A stretch of DNA of 64,000 nucleotides, taken from contig NZ_JAFCLS010000006.1 of the NCBI RefSeq assembly GCF_018131075.1, forward strand, positions 62,001-126,000. Reading direction: 5' to 3'. The DNA comes from Bradyrhizobium sp. JYMT SZCCT0428. GTDB taxonomy: Bacteria > Pseudomonadota > Alphaproteobacteria > Rhizobiales > Xanthobacteraceae. A program made the position numbers and the translations under genes. Under the pieces are notes generated by a model. It was given only the letters and a program-made list of their open reading frames with translations, had not been told where the DNA came from and did not search any database. This document shows, piece by piece, positions 17,720 to 27,077 of the stretch. Positions within the stretch are counted from its first letter, which is position 1. Every line of letters begins with the position of its first letter.

Positions 17720-20044
17720 TCAAGCCTCCAGTTGCTTGCCGATCGGCAGGCTCCGGATGCGCTTTCCGGTGGCGGCGAAGATCGCATTGATCAGCGCCGG
17801 TGCGAACGGCGGCACGCCGGGTTCGCCGACGCCGCTGGGCGGCGTGTCGGGGCCGGGCGGCACGATATAGACGTGGGTTACCAGCGGGGATTCGTCCATG
17901 CGGATCACAGGGAAATCGTCGAAATTGCCCTGTTGCACCTTGCCGTCCTTGAAGGTGATCTCGCCATATTTGGCAAGGCTCAGCCCCATGATCGCAGCGC
18001 CCTCGATCTGGGATTCGATGCGCTCCGGATTGACATAGGTTCCGCAATCGATCGCGGTATCGACCCTCGGCACCGTGAGCTTGCCCTTGTCGTCAATGGC
18101 GACCTCGACGATGGTCGCGATGTAGCTGACGAAACTGCGGTGCACGGCGATGCCGAGCCCGTGGCCTTTCGGCACGGACCGTCCCCAGCCGCCCTTGTCG
18201 GCGACCAGCTCGACCACCTTGCGAAGGCGGGCGGTGTCGATCGGATAGCTGCTATAGGGCTCGCCATAGTTCCAGGGATCCTTAACCGACGACAGGTTGA
18301 CGAGCCGCGGCGATCCGATCAGCTCCAGCAGCATGTCCTTCGGGTCGCGCTTGGTCGCAGAAGCGATTTCGGCGACCATGGACTGGACCGCGAAGGCGCG
18401 CGGGATATTCGACACCGCACGGAACCAGCCGATCCTCGTATGCGCGGCCGCTTCCGGATTCTCGCATTGCAGGTTGGCGATCTCGAACGGGTTGTCGATC
18501 AGTCCCATGCCGAGTTCGAACGGTGCCTCATGCTTCGCACCAGCTGCGAAGGTCGAGGCAATCGTGGGTGCCACGCTGCGGTGCCGCCACGCGATCACCT
18601 TGCCGCTCTTGTCCAGCCCGGCCTCGATGCGTTCCAGCGAAACGGTGTGCAGGAAGCCGTGACGAACATCGTCCTCGCGCGTCCATTGCACCTTCACGGG
18701 CGCACCGAGTTCCTTCGACAGCAGCGCTGCCTCGATCGCGAAATCGCATTTCGATTTGCGCCCGAAACCGCCGCCGAGCAGCGTGACGTTGACGGTGACG
18801 TTGGCGTCGGGGATGCCGAGCGTCTTGGCGACATCTTCGCGGGTGCCGCCGGCACTTTGCACCGGCGCCCAGATTTCGCACTTGTCGCCTTTGACATCGG
18901 CAACCGCGACCGGCGGCTCCATGCTGACATGCGCCAGATGCGGCACGTAATACTCGCCGGTTATCACCTTGTCGGCGCTCTTCAACGCCGCATCGGCGTC
19001 GCCTTCCTTGCGCACCACCAGTCCCGGTTTGCGCGCGGCCTCCTCGAGCGAGGCGCGGTAGGCGACCGAGTCGTATTTGCCGTTGGCGCCGTCATCCCAG
19101 ACGATCTTCAGCGCGTCACGCCCCTTGATCGCCGCCCCGGTGTTGCGGGCGATCACGGCAACGCCGCCGAGCGGCTGGAATTTGGATGGCCACGGCCAGC
19201 CCTTGACCTCCAATACCTTCTCGACGCCGGAGACCTTCATCGCTTCCGCCGCGTCGAACGACTTCACCTTGCCGCCGGTCACCGGCGGGCGGGCGATGAC
19301 GGCGTATTTCAGGCCCGGCAGCCGAATATCGGCGCCGTAATGCGCCTTGCCGACGGTAATGTCCCTGAGGTCGACGATGCCGATCTGGCCCTTGCCGAGA
19401 TAGCGGAAATCCTTCGGGTCCTTCAGCTTCAAACCTTCGATGCCAGGCACCGATTCCCTGGCGGCATCGGCGGCAAGCTCGCCAAAGCCAATCTTGCGAC
19501 CGCTTGCAGCGTGGACCACCTCGTGGTTGCGAGCCTTCACTTCGGTCGCCGGCACGCCCCAGCGTTTCGCGGCGGCGGCCTCCAGCATCGAGCGCGCCGA
19601 GGCGCCGATCTGGCGCATCGGCATCAGATAATGCCGCGTGCTGCGCGAGCCGTCGGTATCCTGGTTGCCGTATTTAACCTCGTCGCCGGGCGCCTGCTGA
19701 ACCCGGACGCGAGACCAGTCGGCCTCCATCTCCTCGGCGACGATCAGCGGCAGGCTGGTCCGCACGCCGGTTCCCATCTCGGCACGGTGGCCGACGATGG
19801 TGACGATGCCGTCGGGGGCGATCGAGACGAACACGCGTGGATCGACCACGGTGCCGTGCGGCATCTTCGATGCGCCGGTCTCGTAGGCGGCGAAAGCCGG
19901 GCGTGACATCACGGGCGCCGCGAGCGCAAAGCCGCCGGCGATGCCGAGGCCTTTCAGGATGCTGCGGCGGGAGACGTTCTCGACCTTGAGGTGCCGCTCA
20001 AAGCCGCGGAGCTTTTTGGGATTGGTGAGGATATTCATGATCAT
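17720..20044 (-). CDS. Molybdenum hydroxylase large subunit (IorB-like, xanthine dehydrogenase family)
   Basis: Molybdopterin-cytosine-dinucleotide subunit of a two-subunit hydroxylase that adds water-derived oxygen to aldehydes or N-heterocycles, 774 aa. A twin-arginine signal ([18 protein letters not shown]) predicts periplasmic location. Family motifs include [22 protein letters not shown] near the N terminus, [18 protein letters not shown] for cofactor binding, and [18 protein letters not shown] near the C terminus with the catalytic-type Glu. Its start overlaps the stop of the iron-sulfur subunit by 4 bp. Isoquinoline 1-oxidoreductase is the closest named family by memory. The physiological substrate is unknown. 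Confidence 0.87.
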   Translation of the reverse strand: MIMNILTNPKKLRGFERHLKVENVSRRSILKGLGIAGGFALAAPVMSRPAFAAYETGASKMPHGTVVDPRVFVSIAPDGIVTIVGHRAEMGTGVRTSLPLIVAEEMEADWSRVRVQQAPGDEVKYGNQDTDGSRSTRHYLMPMRQIGASARSMLEAAAAKRWGVPATEVKARNHEVVHAASGRKIGFGELAADAARESVPGIEGLKLKDPKDFRYLGKGQIGIVDLRDITVGKAHYGADIRLPGLKYAVIARPPVTGGKVKSFDAAEAMKVSGVEKVLEVKGWPWPSKFQPLGGVAVIARNTGAAIKGRDALKIVWDDGANGKYDSVAYRASLEEAARKPGLVVRKEGDADAALKSADKVITGEYYVPHLAHVSMEPPVAVADVKGDKCEIWAPVQSAGGTREDVAKTLGIPDANVTVNVTLLGGGFGRKSKCDFAIEAALLSKELGAPVKVQWTREDDVRHGFLHTVSLERIEAGLDKSGKVIAWRHRSVAPTIASTFAAGAKHEAPFELGMGLIDNPFEIANLQCENPEAAAHTRIGWFRAVSNIPRAFAVQSMVAEIASATKRDPKDMLLELIGSPRLVNLSSVKDPWNYGEPYSSYPIDTARLRKVVELVADKGGWGRSVPKGHGLGIAVHRSFVSYIATIVEVAIDDKGKLTVPRVDTAIDCGTYVNPERIESQIEGAAIMGLSLAKYGEITFKDGKVQQGNFDDFPVIRMDESPLVTHVYIVPPGPDTPPSGVGEPGVPPFAPALINAIFAATGKRIRSLPIGKQLEA

Positions 20045-20493
20045 ACCCCCGTTGACGCGAGATGCACGGCGTTCTCGATGCGCTGGTAACAGCCGCAGCG
20101 GCAGATGTTGCCCGCCATCGCTTCGCGGATCTGGTCATGGGAAGGTTTTGGGTTGTCCATCAATAGCGCGGCGCCCTGCATGATCTGGCCGGTCTGGCAA
20201 TAGCCGCATTGCGGGACGTTGAGTTGGCGCCAGGCCTTCTGCACCGGGTGATCGCCGGTCGGGTGCAGGCCCTCGATGGTGGTAACGTCGCGGCCGGCCA
20301 CGTCGGAAACCGAGGTGATGCAGGCGCGCACGGCCTGCTTGTCGATGATGACGGTGCACGAGCCGCACAGGGCCTGGCCGCAACCATATTTGGTCCCCGT
20401 CAGTCCCACCTCGTCACGGAGAAACCAGAGTAACGGAAGGTCCGGATCGCCATCCCAATTTTGTTCCTGGCCGTTTATCTTCACCTTGATCAT
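20041..20493 (-). CDS. Molybdenum hydroxylase small subunit, two [2Fe-2S] clusters (IorA-like)
   Basis: Electron-transfer partner of the large subunit, 150 aa. The N-terminal plant-type ferredoxin domain has CGCGQALCGSC. The C-terminal helical domain has CGYCQTGQIM and CRCGCYQRI. No signal peptide, which fits export in complex with the Tat-targeted large subunit. The ATGA overlap with the next gene indicates translational coupling. No FAD subunit is encoded, so electrons probably go to a cytochrome or the quinone pool, as in other IorAB-type enzymes. Confidence 0.9.
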   Translation of the reverse strand: MIKVKINGQEQNWDGDPDLPLLWFLRDEVGLTGTKYGCGQALCGSCTVIIDKQAVRACITSVSDVAGRDVTTIEGLHPTGDHPVQKAWRQLNVPQCGYCQTGQIMQGAALLMDNPKPSHDQIREAMAGNICRCGCYQRIENAVHLASTGV

Positions 20494-20979
20494 GGCTGTC
20501 CCTCGCTCTTTTTAAGCTGTTGATCTGTTTGCGGCGCGAGCCGGAACACATTTCCATTCGCTCGGATCGCCGCGCGGGTTCCAAGGCAATTTGCTGTTTG
20601 CGGATGTCCTTTCGAGATCTGGCCTGGCCGGCCTCGGCATGAAGAATGCCGCGATGCTATCAGACGTTAACGACGCGGTGACTTCACAGACAGGTGTTTG
20701 GATTTGCCGCTTGGTCAGGAGCAGGGCGGCCGGGCGGTTTCCTCGCCACGGCGGAGGCCCGGCAACGGAGGAGATCGAGTTCGTGCGCCCGGCGTTGCAC
20801 CGGCAGCAGATGCGCGCCCGGTCCTCACTGAGTTCCGGATTCTCAGGGGCCGTCGCCGCCGTCGCTCAGTTGAAGGCGCCTGAAGCCTGATTTCGCTGCC
20901 AGACCGCCAAAATCACGCAAAACCATGGCCTTCAGCGCCTTGCAGCCGGACGATTTCGCGGCTATTCCCTCTGCCGTAC
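20494..20979. other. Intergenic region before tRNA-Glu
   Basis: No supported gene. Short open frames exist (for example 20591-20890) but have no family resemblance and no ribosome-binding site. The promoters for the minus-strand hydroxylase operon and for the tRNA should lie here. Confidence 0.5.
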
Positions 20980-21054
20980 GCTCCCTTCGTCTAGCGGTTA
21001 GGACGCGGCCCTCTCAAGGCTGAAACAGGGGTTCGATTCCCCTAGGGAGCGCCA
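20980..21054 (+). tRNA. tRNA-Glu (anticodon CTC)
   Basis: Acceptor stem GCTCCCT pairs with AGGGAGC. The D arm is TCGTCTAGCGGTTAGGAC. The anticodon stem CGGCC/GGCTG encloses the loop CTCTCAA, so the anticodon is CTC (reads GAG). The T arm has GGTTCGATTCC and the 3' CCA is genomically encoded. It is 75 nt long with no integrase nearby. Confidence 0.93.
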
Positions 21055-21163
21055 TGCCGCCGATCACAGGCCGCGTCAGCAGCTCGCCACGCTATGCTGT
21101 TTTTCCATTTGCGCAGAATCGCGTGAGACGTTGCGGCTCTCACAATGTCGGCGGCCGCGCACT

Positions 21164-21811
21164 TCAACTCGCAGGCGGATCGGTTCGGCGCAGCGTCGTC
21201 ACCCAGATGACGCGCGCTACCTGCTGCGTCGGATTGTCGAACATGTGCGGCACGATGCTTGGGAAGCGGAAACTGTCGCCCGCCTCCAGGACATGGGCTT
21301 CGTGGTCGAGCCACAGACGCAGGCTGCCCGACAATATGTAGCCTGCCTTTTCGCCGGTGTGCTGGAAGAAGTCGGTGCCCGACGAGCCGCCGGGGTTGAG
21401 CGTGAGTTCATAGAGTTCGAGTTCACCCTTTTCGGCAGGGGTGAGTGCTTCCTTGACGACGCCGCTGGCGGTGAGCCGAAGCAGCCGCCGATCATTCTTC
21501 CGAACGATGTAGCGCTGCGGTTCGCCGGCGTCGGTTGCTCCGAAGAAATAGGAGATCGGCACCTCGAGAGCGATGCTGAGGAGACGCAAGGTGCGCACGG
21601 ACGGCATGGCGAGCGCGCGTTCGAGCTGGCTGATCATGCCGGTGGACAGGCCGGTACGTTTGGCGACGTCCTGGATAGAGAGGCCTGCGCGCTGGCGCAG
21701 CAACCGCACGGTCTCGCCAAGCCGCCGCTGATCGACCGCGTCGTCGCTTTCGATCGTTTGGGTGTTCTTCGGAACGCTCGCGCCGCTGCGGCCACCCATA
21801 TCGTTCTCCAT
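21164..21811 (-). CDS. XRE family transcriptional regulator with cupin domain
   Basis: A 215-aa repressor or activator type. The N-terminal helix-turn-helix is at about residues 30-85 (LGETVRLLRQRAGLSIQDVA, GLSTGMISQLERALAMPSV). The C-terminal cupin, about 105-205, has GSSGTDFFQHTGEKAGYILSG, LEAGDSFRFPSIVPHMFDN and binds a small ligand. The frame is open upstream to 23491 only because it lies antisense to the next gene. Met 21811 (MENDMGGRSG) starts the recognisable protein. It is divergent from the Dpp-type operon and very probably controls it. Confidence 0.88.
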   Translation of the reverse strand: MENDMGGRSGASVPKNTQTIESDDAVDQRRLGETVRLLRQRAGLSIQDVAKRTGLSTGMISQLERALAMPSVRTLRLLSIALEVPISYFFGATDAGEPQRYIVRKNDRRLLRLTASGVVKEALTPAEKGELELYELTLNPGGSSGTDFFQHTGEKAGYILSGSLRLWLDHEAHVLEAGDSFRFPSIVPHMFDNPTQQVARVIWVTTLRRTDPPAS

Positions 21812-21932
21812 ATCTCGCCGCCCAACCTTTTCGTGCCGGCACCAAACGCGATCAGTCCTACTAAACTGACCAGTCATACCATCATTACGATTGACTCGAT
21901 TATTTAGCTGTGATGAAATTTCTGTGCAAATA

Positions 21933-21947
21933 TTTAGAAATGCTAAA
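21933..21947. promoter_or_regulatory. Candidate operator of the XRE-cupin regulator
   Basis: TTTAG-AAATG-CTAAA is a perfect inverted repeat in an AT-rich patch (21860-21950) between the divergent genes. A second small palindrome, ACTG-AC-CAGT, is at about 21864-21873. Placement fits autoregulation plus control of the uptake operon. Confidence 0.45.
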
Positions 21948-22027
21948 GTTCGATCAATCCCCTCCATTGCCGGGTTTTTAGCCCGGACGTGGGGAAACGA
22001 CGCCTCGTGCGGAAACGGAGAGGGTTC

Positions 22028-23725
22028 ATGGCGGACAAAATTGGCAAGTTCGACGTTCCAGCGCTGGGCAATCTGACCGCAGGTATCCCGAACCGCCGAC
22101 AGTTCATGCTGCTCGGCGCCAGTGCCGCGGCCGGACTGACCGTTTCGACTTCCGCCTTTGCCCAGACCGAACGTCCGGGCAATCCGCCCGCCAAGCCACG
22201 CGGGCAGGTGATCGCGGCGCTGTCGCAGGAGCCGACCGTCTTTCATCCCCTGATGCCCGGTATCGAGGTCGATCAGGGCGTTTGGTGGCAGCTCTTCTCG
22301 CAGCTGTGGTTCATCGATCCCGACGGCAACTTCGTCCCTGACCTTGCCCGCGAAATCCCGACCATCGAGAACGGTGGGCTGTCGGCCGATGGGCTGATCT
22401 GGAAGATCAAGCTGCGTAGCAATGTGAAGTGGCACGACGGCACGGCGTTCACGGCGGACGACGTCAAATTCTCCATCGAGCTGATCAACAACCCCGATTT
22501 CCGCGCGCGCAACCGCGTCGGCCATAGCCTGGTCAAGGACATCAAGGTCGTCGCGCCCGACGAGGTTCATTGGCGCATGGAGGCGCCGTATTCGCCCTAC
22601 ATGTCGATCCTGTCGCTGACCTGCATGGTGCCCAAGCACATCCTGGAGAAGGTGTCGGATCCGAACAGCTCGCCGTTCCACAATGCACCGGTCGGGACCG
22701 GACCGTTCCGTTGGGGGGAGCGCGTGCCGGGCGACCACATCCTGTTGCACGCCCATGCCGGCTACCACGGCAAGGGGCCTTATCTCGAGCGCGTCGTCTT
22801 CAAATACATCCCGGACCTGACCGTCCTGGACACCCAGTTCCGCACCGGCCAGGTCGATTACACGGGCTTGCAGGGAATCCTGCCGAACTTCGTGCAAGAG
22901 GCGAAAACGCTGCGTGGCCGCAAGATTTTCGTATCGTCGACGGCCTCGGTGGAGCATGTCGCGCCGAACCTGGATTTCGGTCCATTCACCGACCGCACGG
23001 TGCGCGAGGCGCTTTATCTCGCGATCAACAAGAAGGCGATCATCGACGCGCTCAATTACGGCCTGCCGACGCAGACCGAAAGCTTCGTGCCGCAACAGGC
23101 CTGGTCGTTCCAGCAGGGCCTGCCGCAGCACAGCTACGATCCGGCGAAGGCCAATGCGCTGCTCGATGCGGCGGGATGGGTCCGCGGCGCGGGCGGCATC
23201 CGCGAGAAGGGCGGCGCCAAGCTCGAATTCACCAACTCGACCACGTCCGGCAACGCCGTGCGCGAGCAAACCCAGCAGCTGCTGATTCAGGACTGGCGCG
23301 CGATCGGCGCCGCGATGCGCGTCAACAACATGCCGGCTGCGGTCATCTGGGGCGAGTTCTGGCAGCAGTCGAAGTTCAACTCGGTCCTGGTGTCGGTGAA
23401 CTTCATGCTGGGCAGCGATCCGGACGTGACGCCGCGCTTCGGCTCGGGCGCCATCCCGGCCAAAGGCGGACGCGGCTTCAACACCTATCAATACCAGAGT
23501 CCGGAGGCCGACCGGCTACTCGCCGAGGGCGCCAAGCAGTTCGATCTTGCAAAGCGCAAGGCGATCTATGGCGACCTTCAGAAGCTGATCCGCAACGACC
23601 TCGCGGTGCTGCCACTGTTCCAGGGCACCATCACCGAGGGCGTCAAGGAAGGGTTGCAAGGCTTCCGGCACAACATCAACGCCTCGTCCAACTGCTGGAA
23701 CATTCGCGAATGGTACTGGACCTGA
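22028..23725 (+). CDS. ABC transporter substrate-binding protein, family 5 (DppA-like)
   Basis: Periplasmic solute receptor, 565 aa, of the peptide/nickel/opine family. Tat-type leader: NRRQFMLLGASAAAGLTVSTSAFAQ. SBP_bac_5 body: VFHPLMPGIEVDQGVWWQLF, GLIWKIKLRSNVKWHDGTAFTADDVKFS, PVGTGPFRWGERVPGD. GTG-free start at 22028 follows GGAGAGGG. It is the first gene of an operon running to 29925. The partner oxidase and reductase suggest an amino- or amine-containing ligand rather than generic peptides, but this is inference. Confidence 0.9.
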   Translation: MADKIGKFDVPALGNLTAGIPNRRQFMLLGASAAAGLTVSTSAFAQTERPGNPPAKPRGQVIAALSQEPTVFHPLMPGIEVDQGVWWQLFSQLWFIDPDGNFVPDLAREIPTIENGGLSADGLIWKIKLRSNVKWHDGTAFTADDVKFSIELINNPDFRARNRVGHSLVKDIKVVAPDEVHWRMEAPYSPYMSILSLTCMVPKHILEKVSDPNSSPFHNAPVGTGPFRWGERVPGDHILLHAHAGYHGKGPYLERVVFKYIPDLTVLDTQFRTGQVDYTGLQGILPNFVQEAKTLRGRKIFVSSTASVEHVAPNLDFGPFTDRTVREALYLAINKKAIIDALNYGLPTQTESFVPQQAWSFQQGLPQHSYDPAKANALLDAAGWVRGAGGIREKGGAKLEFTNSTTSGNAVREQTQQLLIQDWRAIGAAMRVNNMPAAVIWGEFWQQSKFNSVLVSVNFMLGSDPDVTPRFGSGAIPAKGGRGFNTYQYQSPEADRLLAEGAKQFDLAKRKAIYGDLQKLIRNDLAVLPLFQGTITEGVKEGLQGFRHNINASSNCWNIREWYWT

Positions 23726-23751
23726 CGCGTCTGATCCGGGGGATTGCCTGA

Positions 23752-24702
23752 ATGGCCCGTTACGTCGCCAATCGCCTAGCGCAGGCGATCATGTTGCTGG
23801 TGATCGTCTCGGCGCTCGGCTTTGCGATCCTCCATCTGGCGCCTGGCGGCCCGCTCTCGCAATTCGCCGCCTCGGCGCAAATGACGCAGGAGGACCTCGA
23901 TCGCGTCACCAAACAGCTGGGCCTCGATCGTCCGCTGCCGATCCAGTATCTCGACTGGTTCGGCCGCATGGTCAGGGGTGACTGGGGTCGCTCCTATCGG
24001 GACGGCGAGGCCGTGCTGTCCGTCATCGGCTCGCATCTCGGCGCCACGCTCGAACTGATGGCGACCGCAACCCTCATCGCGGTTCTGCTCGGCTGCTGGA
24101 TCGGCGTGCTTGGCGCCGTGCGCCGCTATTCCCTGTTCGATTCGCTGGCAACTGTCGGCGCCATGATCGCGCTCTCCATTCCGACGTTCTGGTTCGGGCT
24201 CGTCACGATCTATCTGTTTTCGGTGAAGCTCGGCTGGTTGCCGTCCGGCAACCGGCACACGATCGGTGACGGCTCATTTCTCGATCTGCTGCATCATCTG
24301 ATCGCACCGGCCGTGGTGCTGGCACTTGTCGAGACCGCCATCTGGGGACGCTTCATGCGCTCCTCCATGCTCGAGGTCATCAACCAGGATTACATCCGCA
24401 CGGCGCGCGCCAAGGGAATGCCGGAGTGGCGCATCCTCACCGTGCATGCCTTGCGCAACGCGCTGCTGCCGATGATAACAGTTGCGGGTCTTCAGTTTCC
24501 AACATTGCTCGGCGGCGCGCTGGTCACCGAGACCGTGTTCACCTGGCCCGGCATGGGCCGGCTGTTCCTCGATTCCATCGGCTATCGCGATTATCCGGTC
24601 GTGATGGGCATCCTGATGTTTTCGGCCATGATGGTGCTGATAGGTTCGCTTCTCGCCGACATCCTTTATGCCGTCGTCGATCCTCGGATCAGGGTGGGAT
24701 AG
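23752..24702 (+). CDS. ABC transporter permease (DppB-like)
   Basis: Inner-membrane channel subunit, 316 aa, six helices. Starts MARYVANRLAQAIMLLVIVSALGFAILHLAPGGP, the usual N terminus of this family. The EAA loop (RTARAKGMPEWRILTVHALRNALLPMIT) contacts the ATPase. It ends VDPRIRVG. It lies 26 bp after the binding protein and 3 bp before the second permease. Confidence 0.92.
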   Translation: MARYVANRLAQAIMLLVIVSALGFAILHLAPGGPLSQFAASAQMTQEDLDRVTKQLGLDRPLPIQYLDWFGRMVRGDWGRSYRDGEAVLSVIGSHLGATLELMATATLIAVLLGCWIGVLGAVRRYSLFDSLATVGAMIALSIPTFWFGLVTIYLFSVKLGWLPSGNRHTIGDGSFLDLLHHLIAPAVVLALVETAIWGRFMRSSMLEVINQDYIRTARAKGMPEWRILTVHALRNALLPMITVAGLQFPTLLGGALVTETVFTWPGMGRLFLDSIGYRDYPVVMGILMFSAMMVLIGSLLADILYAVVDPRIRVG

Positions 24703-24705
24703 GCG

Positions 24706-25581
24706 ATGAGCACCGCAGCCTTGCAGACCGTCCAACTTGCTCCCGGCCAGGCCGCCTGGCAGCGCTTCCGCCGTCACCGCCTCGCTTTGGCGGGTGCCGT
24801 GACCATCGTCATCCTCGTGCTGGGTTCGGCGTTCGGCCCTTATCTTTTGCCGTTCGACGACACCTATATCGACATCATGAAGCGGTTCGCGCCGCCGTTG
24901 TCGGGAGCCCACATCCTTGGCACTGACGAGCTCGGCCGCGATGTGCTGGCGCGGCTGATGATGGGAGGTCGCGTATCGCTCTCCATCGGCATCGTCGCCA
25001 TGACCATCGCCATGGCGGTCGGCATCCTTGTCGGCGCTTTCGCGGGCTTCTATGGCGGCGTCATCGGCGCCGTGCTGATGCGGTTCGTCGATGCCGTGCT
25101 TTGTTTCCCGGCGATCTTTCTGCTGCTGGCGCTAGCGGCGCTCACCGAGCCGGGTCTGATGACCACCACCTTGCTGATCGCGGCCACCGCGTGGATGAGC
25201 GTCGCCCGCGTGGTGGAAGCGCAGGTCCGTTCGCTTCGCGAACGCGAGTTCGCGATCGCCGCCGTCGCGTTCGGTTCGTCGAACCTGCGGATCATGTTCC
25301 GCGAACTCGTACCCAACGCGATGGCGCCGATCGTGGTTGCGGCGACGCTCAACGTCGCCAAGGCGATCCTGCTCGAATCCTATGTCAGCTACCTCGGATT
25401 CGGCATTCAGCCGCCGGCCGCGAGCTGGGGCAACATGCTCAACAATGCGCAGATCTATATGACGAGCGCGCCCTGGCTGGCGATTGCGCCGGGCATTGCC
25501 ATCACGCTGGCCGTGACCAGCTTCAACTTCCTCGGCGACGGACTGCGCGACGCCCTCGACCCGCGCATGAACATCCCATGA
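24706..25581 (+). CDS. ABC transporter permease (DppC-like)
   Basis: Second channel subunit, 291 aa. Soluble N-terminal segment then HILGTDELGRDVLARLMMGGRVSL, typical of DppC. The EAA loop is EFAIAAVAFGSSNLRIMFRELVPNAMAP and the C terminus is NFLGDGLRDALDPRMNIP. It pairs with the preceding permease. Confidence 0.92.
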   Translation: MSTAALQTVQLAPGQAAWQRFRRHRLALAGAVTIVILVLGSAFGPYLLPFDDTYIDIMKRFAPPLSGAHILGTDELGRDVLARLMMGGRVSLSIGIVAMTIAMAVGILVGAFAGFYGGVIGAVLMRFVDAVLCFPAIFLLLALAALTEPGLMTTTLLIAATAWMSVARVVEAQVRSLREREFAIAAVAFGSSNLRIMFRELVPNAMAPIVVAATLNVAKAILLESYVSYLGFGIQPPAASWGNMLNNAQIYMTSAPWLAIAPGIAITLAVTSFNFLGDGLRDALDPRMNIP

Positions 25582-25589
25582 AGAGCCAA

Positions 25590-25694
25590 CTAGAGCGTTT
25601 TCCAGCGAAGTGGATACCGGTTCGCGTGAAGAAAACGCGTCAAAACAAAAACCTAGAGCCCCGTTCCGATACAATCGGAACGGAAAGGCTCTAG
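25590..25694. repeat. Dispersed alphaproteobacterial intergenic element
   Basis: Bounded by CTAGAGC and GCTCTAG. It contains GAGCGTTTTCCAGCGAAGTG then a GCGTGAAGAAAACGCGTC block, and an inner hairpin CCGTTCCGAT-ACA-ATCGGAACGG (25661-25683). An inverted relative is at 61486-61542. It separates the permeases from the oxidase gene inside the operon and could give partial termination or RNA processing. Confidence 0.7.
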
Positions 25695-25725
25695 CTTCGG
25701 TCAACTTTGCTGTCAGGAGAGTCTC

Positions 25726-27054
25726 ATGTCCCCGCCACTCAGCCGCATCACAAGCGACGAGCGCTTGCCGTCGCAAGCCGATGTTGTCGTCATCGGCGGT
25801 GGCGTCATCGGCGTTTCGGCGGCCTATCATCTGGCGAAGAAAGGACACTCCGTCGCGCTGATCGAGAAGGGGCATGTCGGCGCGGAGCAGTCGAGCCGCA
25901 ACTGGGGCTGGTGCCGCCAGCAGGGCCGTGCCCGCGCCGAGATCCCGCTGGCCCGCGAGGCGCTGCGGCTGTGGGAAGACATGCAGAACGACGCCGGCGT
26001 CGATGCCGGCTTTCGGCGCACCGGCGTCTTGTTCCTGACCAAGAACCCGCAGGAACTGGCCGCGTGGGAGAAGTGGGCCGAGATTGCGCGCGAACAGCAG
26101 GTGCATTCGACGGTCTTGTCGGCGGCTGAGGTCGCTGAGCGCGTGCCCGGCAATGCCGACACCTGGGTCGGCGGTTTGCACACGCCGAGTGACGGGCGCG
26201 CCGAGCCTTCGATGGCCGTACCGGCGCTCGCGGCCGCCGCGCGCAAGCACGGTGTGACGATTCATCAGGGCTGCGCCGCGCGCGGGCTCGAAACCCAGGG
26301 CGGACAGGTGAGCGCGGTCGTCACGGAGAAGGGGGCTATTCGCACGCAGTCCGTGCTGCTGGCGGGTGGGGCGTGGTCGTCGCTGTTTTGCCGGCGCCAC
26401 GGCATCGAACTGCCGATCGGCCTCGTCAACGCCACCGCGTGCCGCACCACGCCGGCGCCGGAAATCACGATGGGCGCGCTCGGCACCGACTTCTATTGCA
26501 TTCGCCGCCGCCTCGATGGCGGCTTCACGCTGGCGCTGCGCGGCCGCGGCACGGTGGAAGTGTCGCCGGATCTGTTTCGATATGCCAAAACCTTCTGGCC
26601 GACCTACAAGCAGCGCCGCAAGGGACTGAAGCTGTCGTTCGGAAAGTCGTTCTTCGATCAGATCATGCGCGGCACCAATTGGAGCCTCGACAAGCCTTCG
26701 CCGTTCGAGACCGAGCGGGTGCGCGATCCCGCGCCTGATATGTCGCTGGTCACTTCGGCGCTCGCGGCGCTGATCAAGTCAAACCCTGATTTGAAGGGCA
26801 TCGAAGTCGCGGAGGCCTGGGGAGGCACAATCGATACGACGCCCGACACCATTCCGGTGATTTCACGTGTCGATGCGATGCCGGGGTTTTTCCTCGCGAC
26901 CGGCTTCAGCGGTCATGGCTTCGGCATTGGCCCGGCAGCCGGCAAGCTCGCTGCCGACCTCGTCACGGGCGAAACGCCGCTGGTCGATCCGGCGGCCTAC
27001 AGCCATACCCGCCTGATCGACGGCCGGCCGCTGGCGCCGGTCAGCCTGTTCTAG
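25726..27054 (+). CDS. FAD-dependent oxidoreductase, DAO family
   Basis: A flavin amine/amino-acid oxidase or dehydrogenase, 442 aa. The N-terminal FAD fingerprint is VVVIGGGVIGVSAAYHLAKKGHSVALIEKG (about residues 20-50), followed by SSRNWGWCRQQGRA, which resembles gamma-glutamylputrescine- or D-amino-acid-oxidase relatives. The C-terminal FAD contact is FFLATGFSGHGFGIGPAAGKLAADL. No signal peptide, so it acts on the imported solute in the cytosol. It lies between importer genes, which argues that it handles the transporter's substrate. Confidence 0.85.
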   Translation: MSPPLSRITSDERLPSQADVVVIGGGVIGVSAAYHLAKKGHSVALIEKGHVGAEQSSRNWGWCRQQGRARAEIPLAREALRLWEDMQNDAGVDAGFRRTGVLFLTKNPQELAAWEKWAEIAREQQVHSTVLSAAEVAERVPGNADTWVGGLHTPSDGRAEPSMAVPALAAAARKHGVTIHQGCAARGLETQGGQVSAVVTEKGAIRTQSVLLAGGAWSSLFCRRHGIELPIGLVNATACRTTPAPEITMGALGTDFYCIRRRLDGGFTLALRGRGTVEVSPDLFRYAKTFWPTYKQRRKGLKLSFGKSFFDQIMRGTNWSLDKPSPFETERVRDPAPDMSLVTSALAALIKSNPDLKGIEVAEAWGGTIDTTPDTIPVISRVDAMPGFFLATGFSGHGFGIGPAAGKLAADLVTGETPLVDPAAYSHTRLIDGRPLAPVSLF

Positions 27055-27077
27055 CGGTATCGGATCGGGGCCGCGCC

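Noticed and set aside
20591..20890. 99-codon frame before the tRNA-Glu
   Set aside because: Arg/Gly/Ala-rich, no ribosome-binding site, overlapping alternative frames of equal quality; no support for a protein.
20980..21054. tRNA-Glu as an integration site for a genomic island
   Set aside because: No integrase, no direct repeat of the tRNA 3' end was noticed downstream, and the flanking genes look native.
21989..23491. Extended reading frame of the XRE-cupin gene across the DppA-like gene
   Set aside because: The extra ~560 residues are the antisense of the binding protein. The recognisable regulator begins at 21811.
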